Of a stretch of DNA of 64,000 nt, positions 48,529 to 59,970 are shown one piece after another. The notes below the pieces were generated by a model, which searched no databases, was not told the origin of the DNA, and was given only the letters and a program-made list of their open reading frames with translations. Position 1 is the stretch's first letter. The number at the start of each line of letters is the position of its first letter. Location: the NCBI GenBank assembly GCA_026419785.1, contig JAODTK010004143.1, positions 124,001-188,000 on the forward strand, written 5' to 3'. Origin of the DNA: Sclerodactyla briareus (taxonomy: Eukaryota > Echinodermata > Holothuroidea > Dendrochirotida > Sclerodactylidae). The translations under genes were made by a program, and so were the position numbers.

Positions 48529-49176
48529 ACTTCGAAGATGGATTGACGCCTATGATTGTGGATCTGTGTGCCTAGTTTCCGATCGAACGCTAAAAAAACC
48601 ATGTTCGGGGTCTAACACACCTATAGTCGAGTTTTTCCCTCCACATTAGTGTAGCGATATGGCTTTGGACAATGAAACCAGATGTTGAAAAGACCACGTC
48701 GTTCGAAATGCTCTCCTTATGTGGTACAGTTGCGAAAGGTTACTGCGATTTGATGGAGAATCTCTTCAAGTACCGCGCAAAACCAAAAAAATCAATATGT
48801 AGGTAAGAGATATGTATCGATTGTTAAATTGCATGATGGTAACAGATTACGATATCACACAATAGGATTTCACTGTGTTCGCTGTTAGTAGCATCAGCAC
48901 AACAAACAAGGATGGTAAATGTCTTAGCTACGCCCTGTACTGACCCAGTGATGGAACGCTTTACCTATATGTGTTCTTAGATGTCGGCCACGTATGTACC
49001 CCTTCCCCTCCTCCCGTCACCCAAAACGAACGAAATGGAATAAACTGGCGACGCCCCTGTAATGTGACGATAACGTTGGTAGAATGTTTTCGCTATTTAT
49101 ATGAAACGCCGGTGTTGCCATCATAAAAAACAAACGCTGGTGATATTGGACAGATTGATTTTGACTTCTCGAACAG
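47280..49176. other. No gene seen; TGACCT-type repeat fragment and a long C-run
   Basis: At 48210-48300 the phrases 'atgacctcaactttcatgtcc' and 'caccaagattcgttgaaac' resemble the diverged units at 9.5-9.9 kb. A C35 run lies at 48494-48528; the Pro-rich open frames around it are low-complexity artefacts. Any signal-peptide exon of the ITIH-like gene should lie here or upstream, but I could not identify one. Confidence 0.5.
48494..48528 (+). repeat. C35 homopolymer
   Basis: An uninterrupted run of 35 C. Its true length is doubtful in noisy sequence. Confidence 0.9.
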
Positions 49177-49335
49177 GAGCCAGTGCTTGAGAGCTACCAT
49201 ATCTGTCCCCAAAATCACAGCACGTACGTCACAACATCAGTACTCGTGAACTGTGGTTAACAACGCAAGGGTGTCACAAGAGTACAGTTCACCTTCAAAA
49301 TTAGTGACAATGCTTTCATCAGTAGCTTATACCAT
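49177..49335 (+). CDS. ITIH-like gene: VIT domain exon (first part)
   Basis: Bounded by ...TCGAACAG| and |GTAAGT, a consensus donor. In shifting frames it reads TYVTTSVLVNCG, VTRVQFTFKISDNAFISSLY. The latter matches the VIT strand that in ITIH proteins reads like 'EATFxxxLPxxAFISNFS'. The first half needs one frame change and an in-frame TAA is present near 49258, so an indel is likely. Joining to the exon at 50372 continues the domain naturally. Confidence 0.65.
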
Positions 49336-49706
49336 GTAAGTACCGTGTGTAGAATGTATGACTATTAATTCATCATTTTTTCAGTGTTGAGAGACAGAGG
49401 GGGCTAGTTCCTGAAAGTTTTGTTGGCAGCCACTTTCAGAACAATATAGAGCACAGCCCAAGGCCAAGCCTTAGGGTGTTACTCATTGCTAATATTGTTG
49501 GTTATCAACCGAGCACTAGGCATATTCAATTTCGATCCTGTAATTCCCGTAACGATTCATCCACACATTGTGCGCGCAAGCCAATAGGCAACCTCCCTAT
49601 TATTCAATCCCTTCAAAACCGGCCGTAATCTGACTCTAAATAACATCCGGGTAATGATTTGCGCGAGAGGACTTTTTCATCAGTCAGTTTTCTCAATTCG
49701 TATCAG

Positions 49707-49949
49707 GTGAAAATTAAGCAGCCATGTCGGCTGTGCTGTATTGAAGCGCCTATTTACGTTAGACACCAAATGGAAATGCTATGAATCTGACAGCGGTTCT
49801 CGGACGCTGAAAAAAGTTAATTTTTTCCAAAACGATCTTTTTATTCAAAAGATAGAGCTGTGCTCGCAAGCTCCTCTCTTTCGAGTTCCACAGTATTTCG
49901 CTTTTTTTGTTTCCCGCGATGATGATTTCAGCCTGGATAATGTTCTTGC
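49707..49949 (+). CDS. Candidate alternative or duplicated VIT exon
   Basis: A 70-codon open frame (49741-49953) ends FFVSRDDDFSLDNVLA at a strong donor (TTGC|GTAAGT). An acceptor-like TATCAG precedes at 49706. Spliced to 50372 it stays in frame and gives LDNVLAIINGVPYEAEV. Its final residues resemble the same VIT strand ('AFVSxFSL') as exon 49177-49335, so it might be a duplicated, mutually exclusive exon. It could equally be a chance open frame in an intron. Confidence 0.35.
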
Positions 49950-50371
49950 GTAAGTGTTATATTGGGTAATTTATATTGTCGCTGTACTATCTATACGAAT
50001 GTGCTTGTAATAACTCAGCAGGTTGCTGTCAAATTAGTCTGACAGTTCTTGAATTCACCAATTGGGCTATCGTACGCTTTAGAAAATGTTCACCTGCGTC
50101 ATGGCACTCGTATCAGTGAGGGAACGATTACTCGATGAATGTGTATCGGTGGTAGTAAACATAATATAGCCCAGACCTTTTTCGTCATGTTCACAGGCAG
50201 TTCTTCAAATTGCCCATAAATACCAGGTCTTTTATATGTATCCAGTCAATATGATATAGCCTAATGGGGAAAAGACCCAATTTGAACATGCTGAATAGAG
50301 GGGGGTACGAGGAACCCCTTCAAGAAACGAAATATATGTGCTACAGTTTGTCCTTTATTACATCTTTATAG

Positions 50372-50457
50372 GATCATCAACGGCGTTCCCTACGAAGCCG
50401 AAGTTCGGAGAAAGCGGCTGCTCGAAAAGCCTACAACAGGCAAGAGGAACAGAGGAC
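50372..50457 (+). CDS. ITIH-like gene: VIT domain exon (second part)
   Basis: Acceptor CTTTATAG|GATC and donor GGAC|GTGAGG. It reads IINGVPYEAEVRRK, then, after one apparent base gain or loss, AAARKAYNRQEEQR. This is the VIT pattern 'I-x-G-x-x-Y-x-A-x-V-x-x-K-x-x-A-x-x-x-Y'. Confidence 0.75.
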
Positions 50458-52933
50458 GTGAGGTTCACAATCAAACACAAGTTAAGACTTGCGAATACTT
50501 AACGGTTCTTTACCGGCTTTAGTCGAGGCGACGCCTACGTATTTCCCAACCCAGTGTTCTTATTCTGTGTTTTCCCTTTACCTTGAAAACATTCGCACAC
50601 AATAGTTCAGGGGTGAAAGAACCAGGGAGTACAAAATTACACGAAACGAGAGGAACACGTACCGTACGGCTCGGGGTCTGTAGCTTCTTTTACTCATTAG
50701 TTAAATGTCCTTGTTAGGGACTGGGGAAACAAGTTGATCATCGATTATTAATTACAACCAAGTGCCTGTTTTTCCCCTGGGACCTCGTGTATAGAGCTCT
50801 TATATCATTAAGGAGAGCGGAGCAGTATCCAAGTACGTATCACGTTTATAGCGGTTTTAAGTTCCGACCTACAACGATGAAGACGAAAGCAGGGGAGACG
50901 CCGAGGGAGGGTGGGGGGCTGTGAGATGGACAGCACCAAATGCTGTGCATGGTGCTCCGCATACGCAATGAGTAAGGACAAACAGCCAGGGTCCGAACCG
51001 AACACATGGAAACTGGGCCATGTAGCTCGCTAATCGCCAGTAATTGAACTCGTGGTTCATAAACAAGTGCAAGTCGGCGAGACGTCTTGGTAAGCTGCGG
51101 ACAGCAAAACTTCTCATGGCAAATACACTGATTTTTTCGAATTTCAATGTATTGTTGGTTCAATTCAAATTGACCTCTTACTGCCATCGGTCAATAACCA
51201 TGGAATAACTTGGAACATGTCTACCACGTTAGCCTAATATGTGCTATCAGTGCCCATCCTACGGCATGTGGCAGTTAACAGTTGGAGGACACACTTCCCA
51301 CAGAAATGAAGATATTAATTGTTGACACTCTAGTTATAGTGAACCACTCACAAGTTACCATCAAACAGCATTTAGGTGGGGGGGGGGGGGGCGAAGCCCC
51401 TATTTCTAGGTCACCACTGAGCATTGGACGGAGTATTTGTAATGTAAACAAATCCCTGTGTGAAGACAGGGTCTTAATGTAAACTAGGGCGAGTTGCGAT
51501 GAAAGACAAATCAAACACCCCCTGGCAATGGTTTATTGTCAAATATCAACTATATATGCAGGAACTGGACTTCTGATAGATAAGGTAAACACTGCTCAGA
51601 GAGGATGAGTCATGTAAATAAACTTGTCTGCAGCGGAAGTCAAAATAAGTTGGAAATTGGAGTAAACAATTGGATTTAAGGTTAAAATATAATAACACGA
51701 TGCGACTTAAATGTAGCTAAGGGGCTAGCCAGTTTAAGCAGCTTCATCCAACCACAAGATTTCAACCTGATCGCATGTAGGTTTAGAAAGTTATGAAGAA
51801 AGTGACGCGAACAGAAGGACGAACGAACGGACGAAACGAACGAAAGAACGAACCAACAAGAACGAAGAACGAGAACGAAACGAACGAACGACGGAGGAGG
51901 ACATGATAAACTAGTAGAGTGCTCTCCCGCAGCTAAAACAGGAAAATAAGAACAAAATGTTATGTGTGTCATTGCGGAGAGTTCGATCTCCTGCACAGCA
52001 TGCGCGGGGGACAATAATGTTGAATCCAATTCAAATTGATTGCCCTGTCAGCATTATGATTTACAGTTGAATCAAGGATAATTCAATCCATTTGTCCTCT
52101 CGCTGCGCAGAATGTGGTTCACACTTGCTGCGTCTAAACCAATATGGGTGCAGATATAACAGTTACTCGATCTCAGCTGATGAATTTCATGACTTCCTAG
52201 AACACTTCTCAGTTGCTATTGGCGGGTAGTCGAGATGTGGGACGAAGGGCACAAAAAGGGTCATTTGAGAGTTCTGATATCACGAAAAACCGAAGAAGTT
52301 TCATGAAATTTTGAGTAAAGAAACCCAGGCATGGAAAAAAATTGAAATCAGAAAAAGTGTTCAAAGCATTTTTTCCCAAAACGGTATCGTTCTGTAAACT
52401 CAAAACTATCATAGGATTTTTCTTGTAAGGGGGTGTCATGAAGTTCTCATGGTTCTGAAAAATCATAAACCTAAGCGAGGTCATGCCTGGAAGCAACTAA
52501 CACATAAGAAAATATATGAATATGAATGCACATTGATAGTAAACGGCGATGTTGTCAGTAGATTTTATAGGGTGGCTGGTCGCGAAAGCAAGCCTACGTT
52601 ATTTATCATCGCCTGAACGTACCGGCAGCTGGACAACCGGGCTGCCGCTTATAGCACGACTGATCCGCTTAGCGGCTCACCGGACCTGCTGAGGACCCCC
52701 CATCTGGAGTGATTATGGCAATAATATTACAACATGAAAGGAAAAAGGGAAGCCGTAGCTTTATTCTAATCCCAAGACCCGGACCTAACGAACACGATCC
52801 ATGCAATGCATGCAATACTATAAGTAGTCAATTGAGGGGAAAATACCTTCCGAAATAAGGATAAAACTTGTGAGTTAGTAGTACTCTCCCGTGACAGTTC
52901 TAGACGAAGATCATCATTTTTTATTAGTTTCAG
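50458..52933. other. Intron of the ITIH-like gene; holds the second copy of a dispersed repeat
   Basis: No coding match was found. It contains the dispersed repeat at 51700-51940 and a G12 run near 51378. Open frames on the minus strand (50808-51187) have no recognised domain. Confidence 0.5.
51700..51940 (-). repeat. Dispersed repeat copy 2 (also at 23.65 kb), GAAC-rich, possibly SINE-like
   Basis: Aligns to 23650-23880. On the minus strand its start reads TTTAGCTGCGGGAGAGCACT, which resembles the D-arm of a tRNA, followed by a CGTTC-rich tract that is GAACG-rich on the plus strand. This makes a tRNA-derived SINE plausible, though no B-box is clear. Confidence 0.6.
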
Positions 52934-53075
52934 CCACAGGGAGAAAAGATAAAACCCGGTTCATTGTCGATTTGAACCTGCAGCGCAGTCGACGGCTCTT
53001 TAACATGACCTACAAGATGTCTTGCGTCGGGATAAAGGGCTATTCAAGTACAGAATAAACGTAAGTCCTGGACAG
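52934..53075 (+). CDS. ITIH-like gene: VIT domain exon (third part)
   Basis: Acceptor AGTTTCAG|CCAC. It reads TGRKDKTRFIVDLNL, SRRLFNMTYK, then in a shifted frame DVLRRDKGLFKYRINVSPGQ. This is a close match to the end of VIT in ITIH proteins ('RFxVxVNVxxGSxVxFxLTYEELLxRxLGxYxxxIxVxPGQ'). The donor at CCTGGACAG|GTAGAT keeps the whole motif. A stronger-looking GTAAGT at 53061 falls inside the conserved motif and is less likely to be used. Confidence 0.85.
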
Positions 53076-53688
53076 GTAGATCGCACTACAGCAGGTAACA
53101 ATCACAACATTTGATCGAGCGATAGGGAATGTTTTATACATTTCACCTATAGGGTTTTTTGTTTTTTTTTTTTGTTCAGAGCTTTGGTTTCAATTCTAGG
53201 CAGGACAGATTTCTAACCACATCTGGGGGAAAGTCTTTTTTGATTTGTAAAGCTCCTAATAACTGACAGCCAAATTCAATTTGTATTCTCCGTCTCGAAA
53301 TTGTAGGTCAAAAACAATTAGCTCAAACATTATACTCAATCCTACGACAGAAGATTGATAGTTCCCAGTGACAACAATGTAAGTAATTCGGATATAAGTT
53401 TAAAATGCTTTTTAGTGTGGTCTTTTGGAGTCACTAAGCGTATATATGTATGTGTAGTAGTCAGCCAAACTTGGGGGAGTTCGAGCGTAGTACGAGCAGT
53501 AAGGAACGAGCAACGTTGTGTTCGGAAAAGACGTAGGCATACCGTATATGCCCTCAGAAAGGTTGAGGGACAGAGACCTACGGTTTGTGAATGGCATTCG
53601 GGGTCGGGAGCAGGTCTGGACTAGTTTGGGGTACAGTATATGCGTTTCTTTACAGCACAAGGCACAATAGATCATGATTTCTCTTCAG

Positions 53689-53955
53689 ATTATCGATGAT
53701 TTCACGTTGTTGATGTCGACATTCCTAGAATCACAAGGCTATTACACTGTTGAAATCCTTCTGCTGTTCGCCGATGATGACGTGCGGGCGGGTCACCCTG
53801 TTGTTTGGTTCAACAAGCCTTTCTTCTAGGGCCCTTGATGATACTTGCCCACCTTACGAAATCTCTTCAGTCAACATCCTGCCGACGTAGGTCTGGCTGG
53901 TGGTGCTTGAATGTCGCGTACGAGTCCAGCACGAGTTGAGAGGAAGAACTTACAG
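53689..53955 (+). CDS. ITIH-like gene: VIT-VWA linker exon
   Basis: Acceptor TCTCTTCAG|ATTATC and donor CTTACAG|GTAAAG. It starts IIDDFT and, across frames, VDVDIP, matching the 'xxDFTVDVxIxEPxGI' start of the linker. It ends with NVAYE and QHELRGR, matching 'xVxYDVxRELxxG'. At least two frame changes are needed. The middle (about 53730-53900) is less certain. Confidence 0.65.
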
Positions 53956-56060
53956 GTAAAGATGTTCGGGCACTTCACTGAGGGGCAGAGGAAAGGAGCC
54001 GAATGGGTTAATTCATAACGGTCCAAATAATGGAATGAAACAAATAATACAATTCTGGCTGCGCGCCCGAACCGACCGGGAATTATAACAATCTAGGAAC
54101 TCATTAAAAAGATACAGGCACATTTTCCACCTTTCGCCTTGCCGCAAGTTTGCTCAATTTTTGACACGATGTTTGTTGGCAAACCGCGCGGTCTCTACAA
54201 TTTAGAGACTCAATGAGCGAGGGTGACTTTGTAATTACCTGTTTTGTATAACACCAAAATTGTTAGGAAAGTCGAAATCGGCTCAAAGAGATGAGAGGAA
54301 GGGTCTGCTGAAGGAGAGTGAAAGTGATCTGTTAGGGAGGAGGTGGGGCTAATCGAAATTGTGATACGAAAAAGACAAGGCAAACGAACAAGTTGTGTGA
54401 GTGATCTAGTAGAAATTGGGTTCGAAAATCGGTTAAAATGATATAGTCCAGGAGATTGTTTGCTTCCCGTATTGAATATAGTCCCACTGCATGAAAACAA
54501 TTCAAGAAGAATTTCAAGAGGTACCGTTAATCTGGCGAGAAGAAATGAAATTCTACAAACGCGAGAGCAGTATGCAATAGTTCGCGTTTCAAATGAGAGG
54601 TGGAAATTGCGAACAGTTGAAAAAAAAATATGAAGTACAGGCGACCCTAGACACATCCAAATTCGAAAACGTTGCAGGGAATATCCGGGTTCATCATGAA
54701 TGTTAATATAATAATTCCTTGTCGCGGGACTCTAGCACAAACACTCACTGACTCATTGCTTTTAGTTCAGTGTGCCTAACTCATAATAGCCCCTTCTGTG
54801 ACCTGACAAAAGTTAGTTTCTGGCTCTATTTGCGTTTTTGTTTTCAACCAAAATTTATATTAGTCACGGGTACGTGTTTAACAGCTCCAACAGAACACAT
54901 AACACCAGAGAAGAGTTTGGAATGTAGAAGCCTCATCAGACATTTTTTTTTTAAATTTTTATTTTAATCAAAATATCCGATTGCCTTTCGCAGATTGCCA
55001 ATGGGTATTTTGTGCCACTAAATATCACCAACGGGATACCACCTGCCGCCCAAAGAAAGCTGATTCGTCCTTGATATAAGCGGGTCAATGTATGGCCATA
55101 AAATCCAACAAATGCGAGGAAGTGATGAGTAGAAAGAAATCCTGGCCCAGCTCAGAGAGATGACTTCTTCAACATAATAATATTTAATCACATGATGGAA
55201 TACTGGGACGGAAAACGGTGGTAGACAGCCTCTCGCGGGAACATTTGAACGAGCACAGACCGTTTGTTGCAGGTATGCAAGCTGATGGGGGGAGTAAGCC
55301 TACCAATCTTTCACAAACTAGCCTTAGGGAAAAACAAATTCGGCCCACCCACCTTGGTGCCGAACTTTTTCTCAGAGGCCAATAGCGACGAGTCATCTAA
55401 TTGATTACAGTTGCCATGAGAGATTCTATTTATTTTCCCTGTGATTAATATCAGACGCTTACAATTGGAAAACACTACCCTTTGATAGTATTTGAATTCG
55501 GTCTGGCGCGTTTCCATGCATGATCCGGCGTTTCGTTTTTATTACCCAGGCCATCAGTTTCTCGTCACACCCGTACTATGAGTGCGGACCTTTGTTGTGC
55601 ACTGATGTCACCAATCTAGTATGTTTTTCTTACTGTGCTCCACACTGGGCTCTCTAAAATAGTCAATAGAGTCATAGGGTGGTTGGATGTATGGGATAAT
55701 TCGAATACATCTTTCTCAGTAGAAGTTACCCTATCTGGGGTCTATGAACCCTTGGAAGATCTCTTCATTTTGGGAGTTCATGCAGAACAAAGGATTCACA
55801 CGGGGTCAGTGGAAACAATAAGGGTCTGGGTCACAGACGCGTCTGTAATATGAACAGTGATACGTGAAACATTGCACACCAAATAATGAATGAAAAGAAG
55901 AAAGAAGTAACAGAGCACAATCCTGTGATTACAGTCACTGCCCGGGAATTCCAGGGAGTCGGGGACAGAAAAAAAAAGTTGGACATGTTCAATAGCACTG
56001 TGGAGAAAGGAGCTTTCAGGCTCTTCACGAACATGAATCGGTTGCTTTTCCCGCTTGTAG
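53956..56060. other. Intronic stretch; the VWA metal-site exon expected here was not found
   Basis: The first half of VWA, with the DxSxS metal-binding motif, should be encoded here, but I cannot locate it. A 148-codon minus-strand frame (54210-54656) has only a vague resemblance to a LINE RT C-terminus. Plus-strand frames at 55635-55853 and 55886-56080 have no recognised domain. Confidence 0.4.
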
Positions 56061-56252
56061 TCCGTAACTTTCCCGAGTGAGCTGAACCCTCGACTCCAAC
56101 GAGTCAGCGGCATGAGGCAAACAAAATCAGCCGAATGGGGCTGCAACGTCCACCGCTCTCATGCGGACGTTCGAAGAACAAACCTCAGTGGGAAATGAAT
56201 CGCTGGTAAATATGCCAAGTATTTACTGGATATGACTAAGGCCCTGGTCTCC
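56061..56252 (+). CDS. Tentative VWA middle exon of the ITIH-like gene
   Basis: A good acceptor (TTTTCCCGCTTGTAG|) and donor (GTCTCC|GTAAGT) flank 192 bases. One frame near the end reads KYAKYLLDMTKALVS, which resembles the VWA helix and turn 'AxxYVxxLxAxGGTN' that directly precedes the next exon in ITIH proteins. The rest is not recognisable and the frame is interrupted, so this exon is weakly supported. Confidence 0.3.
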
Positions 56253-56337
56253 GTAAGTTGATATATCTTACAAATAAATAAATGGAATATGCCACCTCTA
56301 TTACAATTCATACTTTCCCTAAAGGACAAATATATAG

Positions 56338-56855
56338 ACGCTCTAATCGCTGTCCATCGCGTCAGTTTTTTAACAACACAATGAAGCCTCCAGCAATTTT
56401 CTTCCTGACGGATGGGCGAGGGATCTTATTCTGCGGAACGCTTATCTACAGCGGTTAAAAGAAAACGCCGATGAAAGGATCGCCATCTTCACTATCGGCT
56501 TCGGTTCTTATGTTTGATGACCTCTCTACAAAAAAACTGGCACGGAGAACCAGGGTCATATCGTCAAAATAGCCACTCGATTCAAACGCAGGCCGGTTGG
56601 AAATGCAATGGTTCTTCGAAGAAATTCGCCACCCGCTCCTCTACAACATCGCAATCGAATATGAAGATGACGCCTCGTGAAAACACGCACTTCAATGACT
56701 GGCGAGAAGTTCATCAGTTCTTCGAAGGGAAAGAGATGGTCGGGGCAGGCAAGTTACTGAGGGCGTTACAACGGAAAAAAGACTTAACCGCCGTAGTGAC
56801 AGCGACAGGGACAGGGCCAAAGTGGAAACTAAGCAGTACTATGTCGAAAAGCCAT
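56338..56855 (+). CDS. ITIH-like gene: VWA C-terminal half and post-VWA exon(s)
   Basis: Acceptor ATATATAG|ACGC. Pieces in order: DALIAVHRV, FFNNTMKPPAIFFLTDG (VWA strand with T-D-G), LILRNAYLQRLKENADE, RIAIFTIGFGS, RLEMQWFFEEIRHPLL, YNIAIEYEDDAS, then RENTHFNDWREVHQ and FFEGKEMVGAGKL. This order and wording are diagnostic of ITIH proteins ('FxxEVxxPLL' then 'FxGSExVVAGKL'). There are at least three frame changes. The 3' end at CCAT|GTATGT is a reasonable donor, but the exact boundary is uncertain and a small intron could be hidden. Confidence 0.85.
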
Positions 56856-57658
56856 GTATGTCGAACCATTATATTGTGGGGCGTGGTCAAATCCGATTAT
56901 TTTGAAAAAAGACCTGAATGTCGCCGTATGTAATGTTAAACGAACATGGAATACAACAATATGGCAAATGAAAATTAACAGTTTATGACTACTGCCGTTG
57001 AATATAATATAGTATATATCAAAAATAGTACAATATATGTTTTTGTTTTGATACGGGTTACTTACCTATATTTTGGATATTGCTACTGGGAGAGTACGCT
57101 GTCGTTTACTGCATATTGGAGTAATATGATTAAATGAATGTCATTAATCATGGAGGGTGAAACCATAAACATTATGTTGCGTGATTAGAGCAATCATCAC
57201 CTAACCAAACCCAAATTCAGACGGGGCACAGTATACAAAGATTTATTTTGTTGTAAATGTTTTTACGTTGAAGAGAGAGGAAAACACGAACCTTTTACTT
57301 TTAGGTCTTGGGATAAGAAAAACATGATATTATATCTGACGGATACAATATTGTGTTGCTTCACGATGAACCGATTTTTGCAAGATTGCAGATTAATTTT
57401 GTTCGCAAAAGTATGGAAGTGAGAGATTTCTTAAGACTCGAGGATCAAACAGTGTATGACCTTGTCTCATAGTGAACTGTCGCCGTATAAATGCTTCAAC
57501 ATAGGAGACATTCGAGGGTAACAGAGAAAACATATGTAGAAGCTCGTATGTACTTAATATCCCCCATGAGGATTGTCTCGTTGATGTTCAGTAATGTATA
57601 TATATATATATATATTATAATATATATATATATTATATATAATATATTATATATCTAA

Positions 57659-57693
<35 letters not shown>

Positions 57694-58136
57694 ATATATA
57701 TCATATAGGTATATGTACTGAACCGGCAGCTGGGAAAATTTTACGTGGTCACGAATCGACAACATGATATCGGGTTAACTTTGTTCCGCCTTTTTGCCAA
57801 AACATTCTGCCGCTCAATCAATCAGTCATTTATTGATACAAGTCACGATTTCTTGTTTTTACGTTGCGTTCGAAAAACTCCGTAACACATCTTTCTTACC
57901 GTGTACCGTGTTCACGTTACCGTGTAATATATTTCAAGATGGCAGGGAGATTGTGTTGCAGAAAAACCAGTGTTAGTCGTTTTTGCAGGCTTTGCGTGCA
58001 CTAAAGGCCTAATGTACTCTCTGTACGTGAGGTATTGCCAGGGGTACTATCAGGACCTGTAATGCATCCGAGACACTGAGAGTACGGCTAGTCGCAACAT
58101 ACTACTCCACCTTACTAAACGATGTTCACTTTTCAG
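56856..58136. other. Intron of the ITIH-like gene with an (AT)n tract
   Basis: No coding match. Contains the (TA)n microsatellite at 57598-57702. Confidence 0.5.
57598..57702. repeat. (AT)n microsatellite
   Basis: About 105 bp of TA repeats with minor interruptions, within an intron. Confidence 0.97.
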
Positions 58137-58372
58137 GTGACCCTAACTTGATTGCAGACTTTGCCCAGCGCTATGGGCCTAATGCAAATAAAGGACTTCT
58201 CGCCAGAGGAGAAAAGATAACTTCATCACACGAGGAGAAGGGGCTTTGAAAAACCGAGCTTTGGATCCTGCTTTCAGATATCATTCGTGACTCCTCTTAC
58301 GTCTGAATCGTAAAAGCCTGTACGAGACAGAAGAGCCTACACATCAGGTGGAGGAAGAATAATTCCAGAGTG
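58137..58372 (+). CDS. ITIH-like gene: post-VWA exon with FVTPLTS signature
   Basis: Acceptor TTTTCAG|GTGACC. It reads DPNLIADFAQRYGP, LLARGEKITSS, KNRALDPAFRYH and then FVTPLTS (58284-58304), the near-invariant 'Y-x-FVTPLTS' stretch of ITIH proteins. It continues KPVRDRRAYTSGGG. Two or three frame changes are needed. Possible donors are CATCAG|GTGGAG (58347) and CAGAGTG|GTAGGT (58372). Confidence 0.8.
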
Positions 58373-59881
58373 GTAGGTTGCACACATGTTACCAGCGCAC
58401 GCACAAGACGGAGCTAATTCGACATCGAGTTAGCGACCTGCATTGTAGTTTTTTTTTTTCATTTTCTAATCCCAAATTTGTTGGTATTAGGACATTTTGC
58501 AATAATGAGCAATGGAATAGAGTGATTGCAAGGATGTTTTGTACATGGTCGTATCAGGAATTAGTGACATAATTGTCGACTTAGTATTATATAGATTTTT
58601 AAGTACATTAATTTCTCCCTCTGAAAAATGCGTCCAGTCCGAGAGTATCAATTTTTATGCATTTTATGGATCCTCGTTGCCCGAAATGCGAAAGAAAACT
58701 TGGTTTGGATTGGTAGTTGTCAATGTACATACTAGAGATATTGAATAAGAATAGACTACTCCGTAGTCACAGTCGTTCCGCCCGCGCTAAATCCGCTCCA
58801 GCTGTTAATAGTCAGGGTAACTATATGAACATGCAATGGCGTCAATACAGGTAACACAGGCTATGGAAACACACGTAACTCTAATCAGCGACCTAATGTT
58901 AAATTACATAACAGCCACACTTGCGCAGGGTGTCAGTTAAATGGACTGTTTTGTATTCCAAATGGTTGCAACAATGTTTATTAATATCTTTATTATAAAC
59001 ATAATCATTCTCCCAACAGGAGAATCTCCGGGATGCTGAATTATTGAAATTTACGCCACGCCACTTGTTTGCCTATTCCGGAACCTAATAAGGAATGGAT
59101 ATCTTGATTAAATGAGGTAATCCTGGGACAGTACTTCAATTGCATTAAAAACTAATAACCATTATAAATGTCAAACGATTTGTTGGTGTGAAATGAAAAT
59201 TCTTATACGGTCTTAACAAGGAGGGAATAGTTAGGGTACGCCTTGGACCAAAAATGGGCTGCTGGCGAGTTTATAACTCTCATCTCCACAAACTTTAAAT
59301 CAACATTGTTTTTGGTGGGGCCCCGAGAATAATGTTCCCAGATTAACACAGGACGCTTCCATGTAACCTGGCATTGAAGGTACTCATGGTTGAATGCTAT
59401 CCTGTTTTGAGACTAACAACCTAACCTTACTAAGCTACTATACGGTGATGCGTTATTGAAGTCCGTATTGATGTTGTTAAAAAAGAACGACCACTCAACT
59501 CCCTAACTGTAAGGAACTTCTAAATTTCAATCGCTTTCCTATTCCACAACTCTTAAGCCGTGTTTAAGGACACATTTTTCAGATCACACAATGTTGTCAG
59601 ATTTGTTAGGAACCAGGTCTGGATAATACCAACGTGTCGGAATTATGCAATTTTATGTACCTGTGTATAATTACGTTCGTTTCGATCGCTAAACATGCTC
59701 CGAGAACTCCAATCGACATTGTTCGATTTTAAAACAATTTTCTCAGAGTGCATGTAAATTTGGGTTGTTTCGTCTGATATCGGGAATCGGCCGTATCGCC
59801 GAAATTCCCAAGAGGTACTTTATATATCAATTCAGATCGAAAGATCCTCAAATCTCGTCATTATTATCTTATTATTTGCAG
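58373..59881. other. Intron; no gene seen
   Basis: No further exon with family similarity. Short open frames only. Confidence 0.45.
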
Positions 59882-59970
59882 CCAACGGGCAGCAGGGGCA
59901 GTGGTTCCTCTGGTGGAGGTGGAGGCGGCGGTGGCAGGCGGATGGGGAGGTGGAGGTCACAGTGGAGCAG
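59882..59970 (+). CDS. Downstream exon: Gly-rich segment
   Basis: Acceptor TTATTTGCAG|CC and donor GGAGCAG|GTAAAG around 89 bases. It reads GSRGSGSSGGGGGGGG, then in the next frame GWGGGGHSGA. Either the Gly run contains an indel or the second frame is used throughout. It joins in phase (G|GT) to the 61376 exon. ITIH proteins have a variable low-complexity region after FVTPLTS, so this placement is sensible, but linkage to the same gene is inferred. Confidence 0.55.

Noticed and set aside
48213-48575. 120-codon frame with a Pro-rich end
   Set aside because: The Pro run is the C35 homopolymer and the start lies in a TGACCT-type repeat.
53355-53624. 89-codon plus-strand frame between ITIH exons
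   Set aside because: It does not match the VIT or linker sequence, lacks suitable splice sites and sits between two well-supported exons that join without it.
54210-54656. 148-codon minus-strand open frame
   Set aside because: It only vaguely resembles a LINE RT C-terminus (a Ser/Thr/Arg-rich patch) and has no firm motif. It lies within an intron of the ITIH-like gene.
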